Below, one piece after another: positions 44,662 through 56,399 of a stretch of 64,000 nt of DNA. Position 1 is the stretch's first letter, and every line of letters begins with the position of its first letter. The position numbers and the translations under genes are program-made. A model generated the notes under the pieces. It searched no databases, was not told the DNA's origin, and worked only from the letters and a program-made list of their open reading frames with translations. This DNA comes from Chthonobacter albigriseus (GTDB lineage: Bacteria > Pseudomonadota > Alphaproteobacteria > Rhizobiales > Pleomorphomonadaceae), in assembly GCF_013839445.1 (NCBI RefSeq), contig NZ_JACDIT010000003.1, positions 1-64,000 of the forward strand, read 5' to 3'.

Positions 44662-45009
44662 TTAACCTTTCGAACGCCACGATATAGGCCCCGACTGCTC
44701 GTAGAGCCAGAAGTACTGGCGCACCATCTGCCGCGTCCGGGTGTAGCGGAAACCGACGAAGGCGATGATCTCCAGGATCACCGTATCGACGATGTAGTAG
44801 TGCAGCGAAAGCAGCGTCCCGCCGAACACCGCGAAGTGGATGAACCGCACCGCCATCCCCAGGAACAGGATGTAGATGAACAGGATGAGCCCGCCCCGCC
44901 AGGTCTTGGCGCAGGCCCGTCCGGTCATCCACGCCGCCCATCCGCCGATCAGAACGGTGATCAGCGCGAAGAGGACGATGCTGTGTTCTTCGTAGAGAAT
45001 GCCCTGCAT
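44662..45009 (-). CDS. Small membrane protein of the Liv operon (DUF6867-like)
   Basis: A 115-residue inner-membrane protein with two or three helices (LFALITVLIGGWAAWMTG, ILFIYILFLGMAVRFIHF). It lies just after livF on the same strand, and a GGAGGG precedes the ATG at 45009. Such a small gene is common in alphaproteobacterial Liv operons. The function is unknown. Confidence 0.8.
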   Translation of the reverse strand: MQGILYEEHSIVLFALITVLIGGWAAWMTGRACAKTWRGGLILFIYILFLGMAVRFIHFAVFGGTLLSLHYYIVDTVILEIIAFVGFRYTRTRQMVRQYFWLYEQSGPISWRSKG

Positions 45010-45019
45010 CCCGCCCTCC

Positions 45020-45757
45020 TCAGTGCCGGCCACCCTCGAGGTACGCGGCGCGCACCTCGGGGTTCTCCAGCAGTTCGCGGCCCGACCCGGTCATCGTGAT
45101 CACGCCGTTGACCATCACATAGGCCCGATGCGCGAGCTTCAGCGCGTGGTAGGCGTTCTGTTCCACCAGGAACACGGTGAGCCCCTGCGTGCGGTTCAGC
45201 TCGCGGATCGCGTCGAAGATCTGCTTCACGATCAGCGGGGCCAGGCCCAGCGACGGCTCGTCCAGCATCAGCAGCTTGGGACGGGCCATCAGCGCGCGGG
45301 CGATGGCGAGCATCTGCTGCTCGCCGCCGGACAGCGTGCCGCCGCGCTGGTTCAGGCGCTCCTTCAGGCGCGGGAAGAGAACGAACATCTTCTCCGCGTC
45401 CTCATCGAAGTATTTGAGGCCGTCCAGCGACGCCCCCATCTGCAGGTTTTCCAGCACGGTCATGCGCGGGAAGATCCGTCGCCCTTCCGGGCTCTGCGCG
45501 ATCCGCAGCCGGGCGATCTCGTGCGGCGGCATCCGCGTGATGTCCTGGCCCTGGTAGGTGATCCGGCCTTCCCGCGCCTGCGGGCTGCCGAACACCGTCA
45601 TCATCAGGGTGGACTTGCCGGCACCATTGGCGCCGATCAGCGTGACGATCTCGCCCGGATGGACATCCACGTCCACGCCCTTCAGCGCAATGATGTTGCC
45701 GTAGTAGGTCTTCACGCCGCGGATGGCGAGCAGCGGCGAACCGTTGGTGGCGGTCAT
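45020..45757 (-). CDS. livF: High-affinity branched-chain amino-acid ABC ATPase LivF
   Basis: A 245-residue ABC ATPase that powers Leu/Ile/Val uptake. Walker A is GANGAGKST, the signature is LSGGEQQMLAIARAL, and Walker B is LLMLDEPSLGL. It belongs to the LivF branch (GLTVFLVEQNAYHALKLA). It is coupled to livG by TGATG overlap. Confidence 0.93.
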   Translation of the reverse strand: MTATNGSPLLAIRGVKTYYGNIIALKGVDVDVHPGEIVTLIGANGAGKSTLMMTVFGSPQAREGRITYQGQDITRMPPHEIARLRIAQSPEGRRIFPRMTVLENLQMGASLDGLKYFDEDAEKMFVLFPRLKERLNQRGGTLSGGEQQMLAIARALMARPKLLMLDEPSLGLAPLIVKQIFDAIRELNRTQGLTVFLVEQNAYHALKLAHRAYVMVNGVITMTGSGRELLENPEVRAAYLEGGRH

Positions 45758-46629
45758 CAGTTCGCCTCCCCGGTCAGGACGTCGAGTTGATGCTCCACCG
45801 TCTCCACTTCCTCGTCGTCGACGCCCAGATAGGCCGCGATGACCTTCGGGTCGCTCTTCACTTCGGCCGGCGTGCCGTCGGAGATCTTGGTGCCGTATTC
45901 CAGCACGACCACGTGGTCGGAGATCTCCATCACCACCGACATGTCATGCTCGATGAGCAGCAGCGAAGTCCCCTCCGTCTCGCGGATGCCGAGCAGGAGC
46001 TGGTTGAGTTCGGCGGACTCGCGGGGATTGAGGCCCGCTGCCGGTTCGTCGAGGCACAGCAGTTCCGGTTCGGTGCACATCGCCCGGGCGATCTCCAGAC
46101 GGCGCTGCGCGCCATAGGGAAGATCGCCGGCCGGATCGTCGGCCCGCTCCATCAGGCGCGTCTTGTCGAGCCAGTACTTGGCCCGTTCGATCGCCTCCTT
46201 CTCCTTGGCCCGATAGCCGCCGATGCCGAGCACGCCGAGGAAGGTCATGCCCGACGCGATCATCAGCGGGTTGTGCTGCGCCACGAGGAGGTTCTCCAGC
46301 ACGGTCATGCCGGAGAACAGGCGGATGTTCTGGAAGGTGCGCGCCACCCTCGCCTTCTGGGCGATCTTGAAGTCCGGCATCCGTTCCAGGAGCCACTCGC
46401 CGCCCGCCCGGTGCTTCAGCTGGAGCATGCCGGTGGTCGGCTTGTAGAAGCCGGTGATGCAGTTGAACACGGTGGTCTTGCCGGCGCCGTTCGGCCCGAT
46501 CAGCGCCGTGACGTCGCCGCGACCGGCGCGGAAGGTGAGGTCGTTCACCGCCACCAGGCCGCCGAAGCGCATGGTGAGATGCTGGACCTCGAGGATGGGA
46601 TCATTCTCCCAGCGGTTCTGCGTGCTCAT
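45757..46629 (-). CDS. livG: High-affinity branched-chain amino-acid ABC ATPase LivG
   Basis: A 290-residue ABC ATPase. Walker A is GPNGAGKTT, Walker B is LLCLDEPAAGLNPRES, and VVLEYGTKISDGTPAEV lies in the LivG-type C-terminus. The canonical LSGGQ is replaced by GDLPYGAQRRLEIARAM, which is typical of LivG. The stop overlaps the livF start, and its own start overlaps the livM stop (TGATG), so the operon is tightly coupled. Confidence 0.93.
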   Translation of the reverse strand: MSTQNRWENDPILEVQHLTMRFGGLVAVNDLTFRAGRGDVTALIGPNGAGKTTVFNCITGFYKPTTGMLQLKHRAGGEWLLERMPDFKIAQKARVARTFQNIRLFSGMTVLENLLVAQHNPLMIASGMTFLGVLGIGGYRAKEKEAIERAKYWLDKTRLMERADDPAGDLPYGAQRRLEIARAMCTEPELLCLDEPAAGLNPRESAELNQLLLGIRETEGTSLLLIEHDMSVVMEISDHVVVLEYGTKISDGTPAEVKSDPKVIAAYLGVDDEEVETVEHQLDVLTGEAN

Positions 46630-48014
46630 CAGCCGTGGCCTTCCTTGACGAGGTCGCCGGAGATCGCCTTGCGCTCGAAGAGCACGGCGGTCGGCTGGCG
46701 CGCGGAGACGAAGCCACGCGGCCGGACGATCATCGTGGCCACCATGGCCAGGCCGAAGATCAGCATGCGGAACTGGTCAGGATTGAAGTCGTTGCCGAAC
46801 ACCACCTTCAGGAAGGATAGTTCGCGCAGGAGCTCCGTGCCGCCGATCATCACCACCGCGGCGATCGCGACACCCACCATGGAGCCCATGCCGCCGAGCA
46901 CCACGATGGCGACGATGACGGCCGATTCCATGAACACGAAGGATTCAGGCGAGACGAACCCCTGCCGTGCCGCGAAGAAGGAGCCCGCGAAGCCGGCGAA
47001 CATGGCGCCGATGGCAAACGCTGTCAGCTTGGTGTTGGTGGTGTTGATGCCGAGCGACCGGCACGCCACCTCGTCCTCGCGGAGCGCCTCCCAGGCCCGG
47101 CCGATCGGCAGGCGCCGCAGCCGGAGCGTGACGTAGGCGGTGAGCAGCGCCAGCGCCAGGATCAGGTAGTAGAGGAAGATCTTGTAGTAGGCCGACGACA
47201 TCGGCAGGTCGAACATCTTCGCGAAGCCTTCGGGCGAGGCGTCGAACTTGATGCCGAACAGCGTCACCTTGGGAATCGACGAGATACCCGCCGAGCCGCC
47301 GGAGAAGTCCTTCCAGTTGATCAGGACCAGACGGATGATTTCACCGAACGCCAGCGTCACAATGGCCAGATAGTCGCCCCTGAGCCGCAGCACCGGGAAG
47401 CCGAGGATCATGCCCCAGAACGCGGCGAGGATGCCGGAGAGCGGCAGCAGGATCCAAAAGCTGAGGTCGAAGTTGATCGCCAGCAGCGCGTAGGAATAGG
47501 CCCCGACCGCGTAGAAGGCGACGTAGCCGAGGTCGAGCAGGCCGGCGAGGCCGATCACGATGTTGAGGCCCCACCCCAGCATCACGTAGATCAGGATCTG
47601 GATGCCGAAGTTGTCTACCCACTTGATCGAGCCCTGTACCCCGAAGATGAGCACCATCAGGAAGGGATAGACCAGCAGGAAGAGCAGCGCCCCGCGGGAA
47701 ACGTTGCGGGTCCGCGCGCTGGCGGCGGCCACTTCCTCCGGGGTCAGTATGGCCTTGCTCTTCTTGCCGCGGGACGCGATCGCCGGGAAGACGAAGGCCG
47801 ACAGCAGGAAGCGTCCGGCCACCACGATGGCGGTGATCAGGAGGGCCTTGCCGAGCTCGTTCAGGACGACGAGCTCGTTGTTCATGTTCTGCGCCGTGCG
47901 CAGCCCGACGAGCGGGCCGAACAGCGCGAAGGCGATGATGCCGGAAAGGAGAGCGTCCTTCGCAGCCTTGCCGAAGTCGGGGCCTGCGGCCGCCGCTTTG
48001 CTGGATTCTGCCAT
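46629..48014 (-). CDS. livM: Branched-chain amino-acid ABC permease LivM
   Basis: A 461-residue permease with an N-terminal extension and about ten helices. The LivM core contains [41 protein letters not shown] and the EAA-like [20 protein letters not shown]. The long N-terminal half (about 1-130) is typical of rhizobial LivM. It follows livH by 4 bases. Confidence 0.92.
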   Translation of the reverse strand: MAESSKAAAAGPDFGKAAKDALLSGIIAFALFGPLVGLRTAQNMNNELVVLNELGKALLITAIVVAGRFLLSAFVFPAIASRGKKSKAILTPEEVAAASARTRNVSRGALLFLLVYPFLMVLIFGVQGSIKWVDNFGIQILIYVMLGWGLNIVIGLAGLLDLGYVAFYAVGAYSYALLAINFDLSFWILLPLSGILAAFWGMILGFPVLRLRGDYLAIVTLAFGEIIRLVLINWKDFSGGSAGISSIPKVTLFGIKFDASPEGFAKMFDLPMSSAYYKIFLYYLILALALLTAYVTLRLRRLPIGRAWEALREDEVACRSLGINTTNTKLTAFAIGAMFAGFAGSFFAARQGFVSPESFVFMESAVIVAIVVLGGMGSMVGVAIAAVVMIGGTELLRELSFLKVVFGNDFNPDQFRMLIFGLAMVATMIVRPRGFVSARQPTAVLFERKAISGDLVKEGHG

Positions 48015-48018
48015 GGGA

Positions 48019-48936
48019 TCAGACCTTCTCGACTTCGGGACGACCCAGGATGCCTTGCGGCATGAAGATCAGAACGACCACGAGGATCGAGAACGCGGCG
48101 ACGTTCTTGTAGTCGGCCGACACGTACTGGCCCCACAGCGTCTCGATCAGGCCGATCAGCAATCCGCCGAGAACCGCTCCGGGCAGCGAGCCGATGCCCC
48201 CGAGCACGGCCGCGGTGAACGCCATGATGCCCGGCGCGAAGCCGTCGGCGAAATGCACCACGCCGTAGTACATCAGGAACAGCGTTCCGGCGACCGCGGC
48301 GAGCGCTGCGCCCATGACGAAGGTCAGCGAGATCGTCCGGTCGACGTTGATGCCGAGCAGGCCGGCCATCTTGCGGTCCTGCTCGCAGGCGCGTTGGGCG
48401 CGACCGAGCGGCGTCTTCTGGACGAGGTACCAGAAGGCAGCCAGGAGGATGATCGTCACCGCGATGATGATGATCTGCTTCAGGGACAGCGTCACCGCAT
48501 AGCCGTTGGCGTCCCAGAGCGTGTAGACGTCGCGCACCATCGGCGGTGTCGGCTTGTTGCGCGGGCCCTGCGCCACCTGGATGAAGTTGGACAGGACGAT
48601 CGACATGCCGATCGCCGAGATCAGCGGCGCCAGGCGGAAGGACCCCCGCAGCGGCCTGTAGGCGATCCGCTCGATCGCCCAGGACAGCAGGCCTGTCAGG
48701 ATCATCGAGATGACCATCACGATGATCAGCGCCACGATCACAGACGAAACGCCCAGCCATTGCGTCAGGACCAAGAAGAAGATCAACGCAAAGAAGGCGG
48801 ATACCATAAATACATCGCCATGGGAGAAGTTAACCATGCCGATGATGCCAAATACCATCGTATAGCCGATGGCGATCAACCCGTAGATCGACCCGAGGGT
48901 GATCCCGTTGATCAGCTGCTGGACGAAGATCTCCAT
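48019..48936 (-). CDS. livH: Branched-chain amino-acid ABC permease LivH
   Basis: A 305-residue membrane permease. The typical start is [20 protein letters not shown], with [15 protein letters not shown] and the EAA-like [20 protein letters not shown]. It is the first gene of the Liv set on the minus strand. The frame upstream to 48984 is not family-like and is excluded. Confidence 0.92.
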   Translation of the reverse strand: MEIFVQQLINGITLGSIYGLIAIGYTMVFGIIGMVNFSHGDVFMVSAFFALIFFLVLTQWLGVSSVIVALIIVMVISMILTGLLSWAIERIAYRPLRGSFRLAPLISAIGMSIVLSNFIQVAQGPRNKPTPPMVRDVYTLWDANGYAVTLSLKQIIIIAVTIILLAAFWYLVQKTPLGRAQRACEQDRKMAGLLGINVDRTISLTFVMGAALAAVAGTLFLMYYGVVHFADGFAPGIMAFTAAVLGGIGSLPGAVLGGLLIGLIETLWGQYVSADYKNVAAFSILVVVLIFMPQGILGRPEVEKV

Positions 48937-49287
48937 ACCGACTGACCCCCTGCGACCGCAGTGCGTGCATTTAGTTTTTTGCATCGCAATAATTAAGCGC
49001 GGTTAGGATTCCAATATCAGGCCATTTTGCGGAGCACAACTCACTCCGCAGGTATCGCAGGGGTATCCAGTGAAAACGGGGAAAAGCTCGGCAAATCAGC
49101 TTATGTCCGGAAGATTCGCTGACGTCTAAACAAGGAGCGGAGAAAGATACGGTTGAATGCCCGGTTAAGCCCGTCGCCTATTCGGAAAAACGCGGATATA
49201 GGCTGTTTTCCGCGCTTTGCCAAAGCACGGAAGGGCCGCTACATCCCTCCTTGCCGGTGAGCGATCGGCCGGGTCGAAGGATTGAAG
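48937..49287. other. Divergent promoter region between livH and the flavin reductase
   Basis: 351 bp between divergent genes, with several short AT-rich runs (around 48970-49010) as expected for promoters. No open frame with domain features, and no clear operator or riboswitch. Confidence 0.5.
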
Positions 49288-49836
49288 ATGTCTGAGGAAT
49301 TGGGGGCGGTCACCATCGGCGGCGGCGATCAGGAACTTTCCGGCGCGATGCCGGCCGTTGCGGGCCAGCTCTTTCGCGACTGCATCGCCCGGGTCCCGTC
49401 GGCGGTCCATGTGATTACCACGGACGGTGAGGCCGGCCGCTGCGGCTTCACCGCCACCGCCTTCGCGTCCGTCTCCGACGATCCGCCGACCGTGCTCGTC
49501 TGCCTCAACCGCAAGAGCAGCCAGAACCCGATCTTCAAGGCCAACGGTCGCTTTGCCGTGAATCTGATGGCTGCCGGAACCCAGGCGATCGCCGACGTCT
49601 TCGCCGGCCGAGCCGGACTCTCCATGGCAGAGCGCTTCACCGCAGGCCACTGGGACACGCTGGTCACCGGCGCACCCGTGCTGGCAGGCGCCATCGGCAC
49701 CATGGACTGCCTGCTCGTCGAGGTCGCCGAGGTCGGCACGCATACGGTGATGTTCGGACGGGTGGTCGGCATCCGCACCGACGACCCGACCGGCGCGGTG
49801 TTGACCTATCACGACCGCCGCTACGGCCAGTCCTGA
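49288..49836 (+). CDS. Flavin reductase family protein
   Basis: A 182-residue FMN-binding flavin reductase-like protein: RVPSAVHVITTDGEAGRCGFT, TAFASVSDDPPTVLVCLNR, NPIFKANGRFAVNLM. Such proteins supply reduced flavin to two-component monooxygenases; no oxygenase gene is next to it. The ATG at 49288 has a GAAGG about 8 bases upstream and is preferred over the TTG at 49282. Confidence 0.9.
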   Translation: MSEELGAVTIGGGDQELSGAMPAVAGQLFRDCIARVPSAVHVITTDGEAGRCGFTATAFASVSDDPPTVLVCLNRKSSQNPIFKANGRFAVNLMAAGTQAIADVFAGRAGLSMAERFTAGHWDTLVTGAPVLAGAIGTMDCLLVEVAEVGTHTVMFGRVVGIRTDDPTGAVLTYHDRRYGQS

Positions 49837-49950
49837 GCCGGGCTTCCCCGATCAGACCGGGTTCGGCCGCCACTGCCGGCGTCCGCCGCGACACCGGCGC
49901 CCGCGCTCCGCTATAGTTGGCGCCGACTCAACCGCGCAGACCCGGTGCCC

Positions 49951-50979
49951 ATGCGAAGCGGACCGCTCAACCTCATCACCGACGTTCCCGGCATCCGCGT
50001 CGGCAACGCCACGGACGAACTCGCCAAGACCGGCGTTTCGGTGGTGCTGGCCGACGAGCCGGCCGTCGCGTCCTGCATGGTGATGGGCGGCGCGCCGGGC
50101 ACGCGCGAGACCGACCTGCTTGCCCCCGAGCAGACGGTGGAGCGCGTCGACGCGGTCGTCCTGTCCGGCGGATCGGCTTACGGCCTTGAAGCCGGCTCCG
50201 GCGTGATGAACGCCCTCGCGGAAGCGGGCCGCGGCTTTTCCGTCGGCGTCGCGCGCGTACCGATCGTGCCGACCGCCATCCTGTTCGACCTCCTCAACGG
50301 CGGCGACAAGCCCTGGGTCGCCGCCCAGCCCGGCCGCCCCGTGGATCCGCCCTACAAGGGCCTCGGTCGCCGCGCGCTCCTCGCCGTCGAACGCGATTTC
50401 AGCCTCGGCTCGGTCGGCGCCGGCACCGGCGCCAACACCGCCGGCCTGAAGGGGGGCCTCGGTTCGGCCTCCACGCTGCTCGACGACGGAACCACCGTCG
50501 GCGCGATCGCCGCGGTCAATGCCGTCGGCTCTGCCACACTCGGCGACACCGGCCATTTCTGGGCGGCGCCGTTCGAGATCGGCGACGAGTTCGGCGGCCT
50601 TGGTTGGCCGCCGATCTTCGTGCCCGAGGCCTGCGCGGTCCGCACCAAATTCTCCGGCGACCCGTTGGCCGCGACGACCATCTGCGCAGTGGCCACGGAC
50701 GCCGCCCTGACCAAGGCACAAGCCCGCCGGCTGGCCGTAGCCGCCCACGACGGCATCGCCCGCGCGGTCTGGCCGGCCCACACGCCCTTCGATGGCGACA
50801 TCGTCTTCGCGCTGTCGACAGGCCGCCGGCCGCTGGCCAACCCGGACCGCGACTTGCTGGTGCTCTGCGCTATCGCCGCCTCCACGCTGTCGCGCGCCAT
50901 CGCCCGCGGCGTCCATGCCGCCCGACCCGCGTCGCGCGATCCCTACGTCACCTGGACGGAACGCTTCGGCAGCCTTTAG
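49951..50979 (+). CDS. P1-family (DmpA-type) aminopeptidase
   Basis: A 342-residue Ntn-fold peptidase of the S58/DmpA family. The autocatalytic region is GAGTGANTAGLKGGLGSAS, where the chain self-cleaves before the catalytic residue, and LITDVPGIRVGNATD and VVLSGGSAYGLEAGSG mark the N-terminal part. Relatives cleave D- or beta-amino acid peptides. The substrate here is unknown. Confidence 0.9.
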   Translation: MRSGPLNLITDVPGIRVGNATDELAKTGVSVVLADEPAVASCMVMGGAPGTRETDLLAPEQTVERVDAVVLSGGSAYGLEAGSGVMNALAEAGRGFSVGVARVPIVPTAILFDLLNGGDKPWVAAQPGRPVDPPYKGLGRRALLAVERDFSLGSVGAGTGANTAGLKGGLGSASTLLDDGTTVGAIAAVNAVGSATLGDTGHFWAAPFEIGDEFGGLGWPPIFVPEACAVRTKFSGDPLAATTICAVATDAALTKAQARRLAVAAHDGIARAVWPAHTPFDGDIVFALSTGRRPLANPDRDLLVLCAIAASTLSRAIARGVHAARPASRDPYVTWTERFGSL

Positions 50980-51087
50980 CCGGCCATATTCTTCGTTCAG
51001 TCCTCTCAGTCACTTGCCAGAACATGCTTTTTGCATTCTGCCGATTGGATTAAGCGGCCGGAAACGGCGCACATCTACATTGACGCG

Positions 51088-51642
51088 ATGGTTGACCAGA
51101 CTGCTTCCCAGCCCTACCGGCCAAGCCGGACCTATCGCCTGATCGCGACATCGCTGGTCCGGGCGCGCGGCGCCCTTGCGCATGCCGCCGCCTTCGGTCT
51201 CGTCCATGCGACCCTGGTCACGCTGATCACTATCCACGGGATCGGCGCGCGCGACATGGCGTTCGGGTCGCGCAGCATGGAACTGATCTCCACCTTCGCG
51301 CTCGGCTCCGCGCTCGGCGGCTTCGCAGCCTGGATCGTCGCGGCCGTCGTCGTCGCGGCGCGCCCCGTCACCGCCCGCTTCGCCGGCATGCTGCTCGCCC
51401 TGTCGGTCGGCACGGCCGGCGGCATCGCGACCATCTATTTCGTGGCCTTCACGAGCTACTTCCAGAACGTCCACGAGGGCATGTCGCTGCTCCAGTATGT
51501 CGTCGGCTTCGTGTTCGCCACCGCCAGCGTCGCCTACACCTTCGCCGCCTCTGGAGCCCCGCTGCTGATGCCGTGGGGCGTGGTCCCGCTGATCGGCGGC
51601 GCCGCCGCCTTCGCGCACCTCGCCGGCAGCCGCTCCGGTTGA
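51088..51642 (+). CDS. Multi-pass membrane protein of unknown function
   Basis: A 184-residue protein with about four membrane helices (AFGLVHATLVTLITIHG, LGGFAAWIVAAVVVAA, FAGMLLALSVGTAGG, YVVGFVFATASVAYTF) and short loops. No domain was recognised. It stands between the P1 peptidase and purB on the same strand. Confidence 0.65.
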   Translation: MVDQTASQPYRPSRTYRLIATSLVRARGALAHAAAFGLVHATLVTLITIHGIGARDMAFGSRSMELISTFALGSALGGFAAWIVAAVVVAARPVTARFAGMLLALSVGTAGGIATIYFVAFTSYFQNVHEGMSLLQYVVGFVFATASVAYTFAASGAPLLMPWGVVPLIGGAAAFAHLAGSRSG

Positions 51643-51707
51643 GGCGCCCGCCCCTTCCTGCTACACCGCGCCCGACTTCTCCCCTCTGAAAGCCGAGGCG
51701 CCTGCCG

Positions 51708-53010
<1,303 letters not shown>

Positions 53011-53036
<26 letters not shown>

Positions 53037-54246
53037 CGGCCGGCTGCTCACGCGCCAGGATCACGCCGACCATGCCGAGCGCCGCCATGGAGACCACGGC
53101 GGTGGGTGCGGCGGCCCAGCTCCACCGCTCGGCCACGCTGGCCAGGATGGGCGCGCCGGTCAGGGCGCCCATGTTGCCGAACTGGACGATCAGTCCGGAA
53201 TAGAGCGCCATCTCCGAGGCGTTGTCGGAGCGCTTGGACAGGCTGGCGAAGATCACCGAGGCCACCACGCCGCCGGCCGTGAACAGCGCCATCCCGATAC
53301 CGATCAACGCGGCCATGTCGCCCCCGACCAGGAACAGTCCGGCCGACGTCAGCCCCATCGCGGCGAAAGCGACAAACGCCGACGGCAGATCCGGCGCCCT
53401 CAGTTTCTGCAGCACCGCCGCCACCACGGTTCCGGCGATCGCGAACGGCGTGATCGCCGACAGGACGGTTCCAGCTTCGCCGGCCGTCAACCCCGCGCCG
53501 GTGATCAGATAGGTCGGCAGCAGCGCGATCACGCCCACCTGCAGGGCGGCGAAGCTGAGGAAGGCGATGGCCAGTCCCATCAGCGGTCGCGACCGGTAGA
53601 GGCGCAGGTGCAGGCCGGGCGCTTCGCGCGCCATCGCCGCGATCCGGCCTGCCGCCGCCCGGGGAAACGGTTCCGGATCGCGGACGGCGAGGATCACCAG
53701 CACAGCCGTGACGCCGACGGCCGCGGCGCTTGCCAGGAACAGCACGCGCCACCCGTAGGCGGCGTCGATCGGCGGGCCGGCGATCGACATCAGCGAGACG
53801 CTGACGGGCACGAACGCGCCCCAGATCGACAGCGCCACGCCCTTGTCGCGGGGCGCCGCGACAGCCGCCATCAGCGCGGGTGAGGCTGCGCAGATGAAGA
53901 GGTAGCCCAGCCCCTCCACGATTCGGGACGCAAAGAAGATGGCGGGGTCGCTGACGAGCGCCGTCACCACGGCCGCGAGGGTCGACACGATCAGCGAGGC
54001 GATCAGCATCCGGACCAGCCCGAACTCGCCGCAGATCCGGCCCGCCTGCACGCCCAGGATCGCGCCGAGCAGCGACGTCGCCGTGGTCGTCCAGCTCGCC
54101 TCCACCAGATCGAGGCCAATGTCACGCTGCACGTCCACCAGCACGACGCTCATCTTCGCGGTCTGGAACATGCCGACCGTCCCTGCCAGGAAACCGAGCA
54201 TCACGACGCCCCACCGGGTGCGGCTTTCCAGGGTGGCGGCGGTCAT
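53011..54246 (-). CDS. MFS transporter (12-helix type)
   Basis: A 411-residue major facilitator permease with twelve helices expected and no 14-helix motifs. It has a short cytosolic start (RTRWGVVMLGFLAGTVGMFQ), AASPALMAAVAAPRDKGVAL in the first half, and a second half resembling the first. The substrate cannot be told. It is divergent from the serine hydrolase gene and convergent with purB. Confidence 0.85.
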
Positions 54247-54480
54247 GACGGGCTCCAGGATTCGGCCGGCTCGACCGGCGCGAACCTCTATAGGCCGACC
54301 AGCCCCGTCCGCTCCAATTCATTTCATTGATCGGACCAATCAGCGTCCGGCGCGCCGTCCAGGATCTGCAAGCCGGTCCGCGCGCTCCGGACCGACCTGA
54401 GACGCCCTCTCGAACCGGCGCGGCAAACCGCTCGGCGCGGGGACTTGCCTTTGCCCGCGCCGCTTGCTGATGTGTCGGGC

Positions 54481-55029
54481 ATGAAAACTGCTGAATGCGA
54501 CATCCTCATCGTACCTGGCCTGGGCAATTCCGGCCCGGACCATTGGCAGAGCCGCTGGGAGCGCCAGCTCCCCACGGCCCGTCGCGCGCCGCTCGGTGAT
54601 TGGGACGACCCCGACCGGGCCACCTGGGTCGAGCGCCTGGTGCAGGCCGTCTGCCAGGCGACCCGTCCGGTCGTGATCGTGGCCCATTCGCTCGGGGTGA
54701 TGACAGTGGCCCATGCCGCTCCCGAGTTGGAGGGACGCGTGCGGGCCGCCTTCCTGGTCGCGCCGCCGGACACCACCCGCAAGGACATGCCGCCCGAGGT
54801 ATCGCGGACCTTCCGCGACGTGCCCCGAGAACCCCTGCCTTTTCCCTCGATGCTGATCGCCAGCCGCAACGATCCCTACTGCGCCTTCGACGCAGCGGAC
54901 GACTTCGCCGCGGCCTGGGGATCGCTGCTGGTCGATGCGGGAGAGGCGGGTCACATCAACGCCGCGTCCGGCCACGGCCCGTGGCCGGAAGGCCTCACGC
55001 GGTTTGCGACCCTGCTGCAGCGTATCTGA
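54481..55029 (+). CDS. Alpha/beta hydrolase of the RBBP9/YdeN group
   Basis: A 182-residue serine hydrolase of the YdeN/RBBP9 type. The oxyanion region is VPGLGNSGPDHWQSRWE, the nucleophile is Ser in VAHSLGV, the acid is Asp in SRNDPYC, and the base is His in GEAGHINAASGHGPWPEG. The substrate is unknown. The ATG at 54481 is the family-typical start. It ends right at the convergent aldolase gene. Confidence 0.88.
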   Translation: MKTAECDILIVPGLGNSGPDHWQSRWERQLPTARRAPLGDWDDPDRATWVERLVQAVCQATRPVVIVAHSLGVMTVAHAAPELEGRVRAAFLVAPPDTTRKDMPPEVSRTFRDVPREPLPFPSMLIASRNDPYCAFDAADDFAAAWGSLLVDAGEAGHINAASGHGPWPEGLTRFATLLQRI

Positions 55030-55791
55030 TCACGGCTTCGCCGCGTCGATGGCTGCCAGCGCGCCGGCGGTGATGTAGCCGAGATCGCTCATCAGCGTGG
55101 CGAATCGATAGCCGCCGTCCAGCCGGCGCCGCGCCTCGGCGGGCGTCCCCGCATAGATGCCGGCCGGTTTGCCGGCGGCCTTGGCCCGCCCGGCGACCTT
55201 CGCGATGGCGGCCTGCGCGGCCGGCGCTTCGGTGTCGAGCGTGCCGCCGGACAGGGCGATGGAAAGATCGGCCGGACCCACGAAAACGCCGTCGATGCCC
55301 GGTTCGGCCAGGATGGCGTCGATCTCCTCCAGCGCCCGCCGCGTCTCGATCATGGCGAAGGCCATCGTCCGTCCGTTCGCTTCGGCCCGGTACTGCTGCG
55401 GCGTCACCCGATCCAACTGGACCGCCCGGGTTGGTCCCCACGACCGGGAACCGGCTGGCGGATACTTCATGAAGGCCGCGAACGCCCGCGCATCCTCGAC
55501 CGTCTCGATCATCGGCGCGACGACGCCGTCCGCGCCCGCGTCCAGCAGCCTCGATGCCGTCGCGAATTCACCGACGGGAATGCGCACCAGGGAACGGCCG
55601 CCAGCAGCGCGGACGGCAGAAACGATGCGGAAGGCCGAGGCCAGATCCACCAGGCCGTGCTGCATGTCGATCAGCAGCGTGTCGAACCCCGCCCGCACCA
55701 CCGCCTCGGCCACCAGCGGTTCCGGCAGGCTGATCCAGCCCATCAGGAGGCTCTCGCCTGCCTCGAACCGCTCGGCGATCGATATGCTCAC
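55030..55791 (-). CDS. HpcH/HpaI-family aldolase
   Basis: A 253-residue TIM-barrel class II aldolase of the HpcH/HpaI type, which splits or forms 2-keto acids with a divalent metal. Motifs are FDTLLIDMQHGLVDL, GADGVVAPMIETVEDA and VFVGPADLSIALSG. The natural keto acid is not determinable. It converges with the hydrolase gene. Confidence 0.9.
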   Translation of the reverse strand: MSISIAERFEAGESLLMGWISLPEPLVAEAVVRAGFDTLLIDMQHGLVDLASAFRIVSAVRAAGGRSLVRIPVGEFATASRLLDAGADGVVAPMIETVEDARAFAAFMKYPPAGSRSWGPTRAVQLDRVTPQQYRAEANGRTMAFAMIETRRALEEIDAILAEPGIDGVFVGPADLSIALSGGTLDTEAPAAQAAIAKVAGRAKAAGKPAGIYAGTPAEARRRLDGGYRFATLMSDLGYITAGALAAIDAAKP

Positions 55792-55851
55792 GGCCGTACT
55801 CCATCACCTCGAGCGGACCGGTGTGTCACAACCACCGGACCGGCAGGATCG

Positions 55852-56175
55852 TCAGCCCTCGGTCTGCACCTGCTGGATCGCCGTCGCCAGCAGCTCGCTC
55901 ATCGTTCGCCGAATCTGGTGCTCGGACTGAACGACGCCCTTCTCGTTAAGGTCGGCGCTGATCTTGCGGTAGACGTCCTCCTCGCCGGCTTCCTCGATGT
56001 CCGAGCGGATGACGGTGCGGGCATAATCCTCGGCGGCGGCGCCGGTGAGGCCCAACTTTTCGGCCGCCCACAGGCCGAGCAGCTTGTTGCGCCGCGCATA
56101 GGCCTTGAATTTCAGGGCCTCATCATGGGCGAAGGCCTCTTCGAAGGCCTTTTCACGGTCACTGAACGAGCTCAT
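55852..56175 (-). CDS. F1-ATPase zeta-subunit inhibitor (DUF1476 family)
   Basis: A 107-residue protein of the alphaproteobacterial ATPase inhibitor zeta family: FSDREKAFEEAFAHDEALKF, then ARRNKLLGLWAAEKLGL and IRSDIEEAGEEDVYRKI. It binds the F1 part of ATP synthase and limits reverse hydrolysis. It lies divergent from purC across a 353-bp region, a common neighbourhood in Rhizobiales. Confidence 0.92.
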   Translation of the reverse strand: MSSFSDREKAFEEAFAHDEALKFKAYARRNKLLGLWAAEKLGLTGAAAEDYARTVIRSDIEEAGEEDVYRKISADLNEKGVVQSEHQIRRTMSELLATAIQQVQTEG

Positions 56176-56247
56176 GGCAAACTCCCGTCGCGTCGACGAA
56201 GGAAAATCGGTCGGCGCCTTGCATATCGCCCACCCTACCCCAAATCA

Positions 56248-56335
56248 ATCGGGTGCCCGAGTGGCAGAAAGGCTCATGCGTCCCTGCGGACGCTGCATCA
56301 TGCACCCGATGCATGGCTGGGCCGCGGAAACGCGG
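56248..56335 (+). ncRNA. Candidate structured RNA element (unassigned)
   Basis: Two nested hairpins and a third with a GAAA loop, as described for the leader region. The part CCCGAGTGGCAGAAAGG looks superficially like a class II tRNA D-arm, but no complete cloverleaf can be drawn. It could be the body of a small RNA ending at the terminator at 56400-56430, or part of the zeta-gene leader on the other strand. The direction is not established. Confidence 0.35.
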
Positions 56336-56355
56336 TGTTCGATGCGTGTTCGGGA

Positions 56356-56384
56356 TTGTTATCGGTGGGCCGATCGAGTAGTGT
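56356..56384 (+). promoter_or_regulatory. Candidate sigma-70-like promoter for purC
   Basis: TTGTTA (56356-56361), 17 bases, then TAGTGT (56379-56384). If it is used, the transcript starts about 5-10 bases later and immediately meets the hairpin at 56400-56424, which would then act as an attenuator. The match is moderate. Confidence 0.4.
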
Positions 56385-56399
56385 CCGCGCCACTGCGTC

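Noticed and set aside
56248-56310. Possible serine/leucine tRNA upstream of purC
   Set aside because: It has a D-arm-like stretch, but there is no anticodon arm, T-arm or CCA arrangement, so it is treated only as a structured element.
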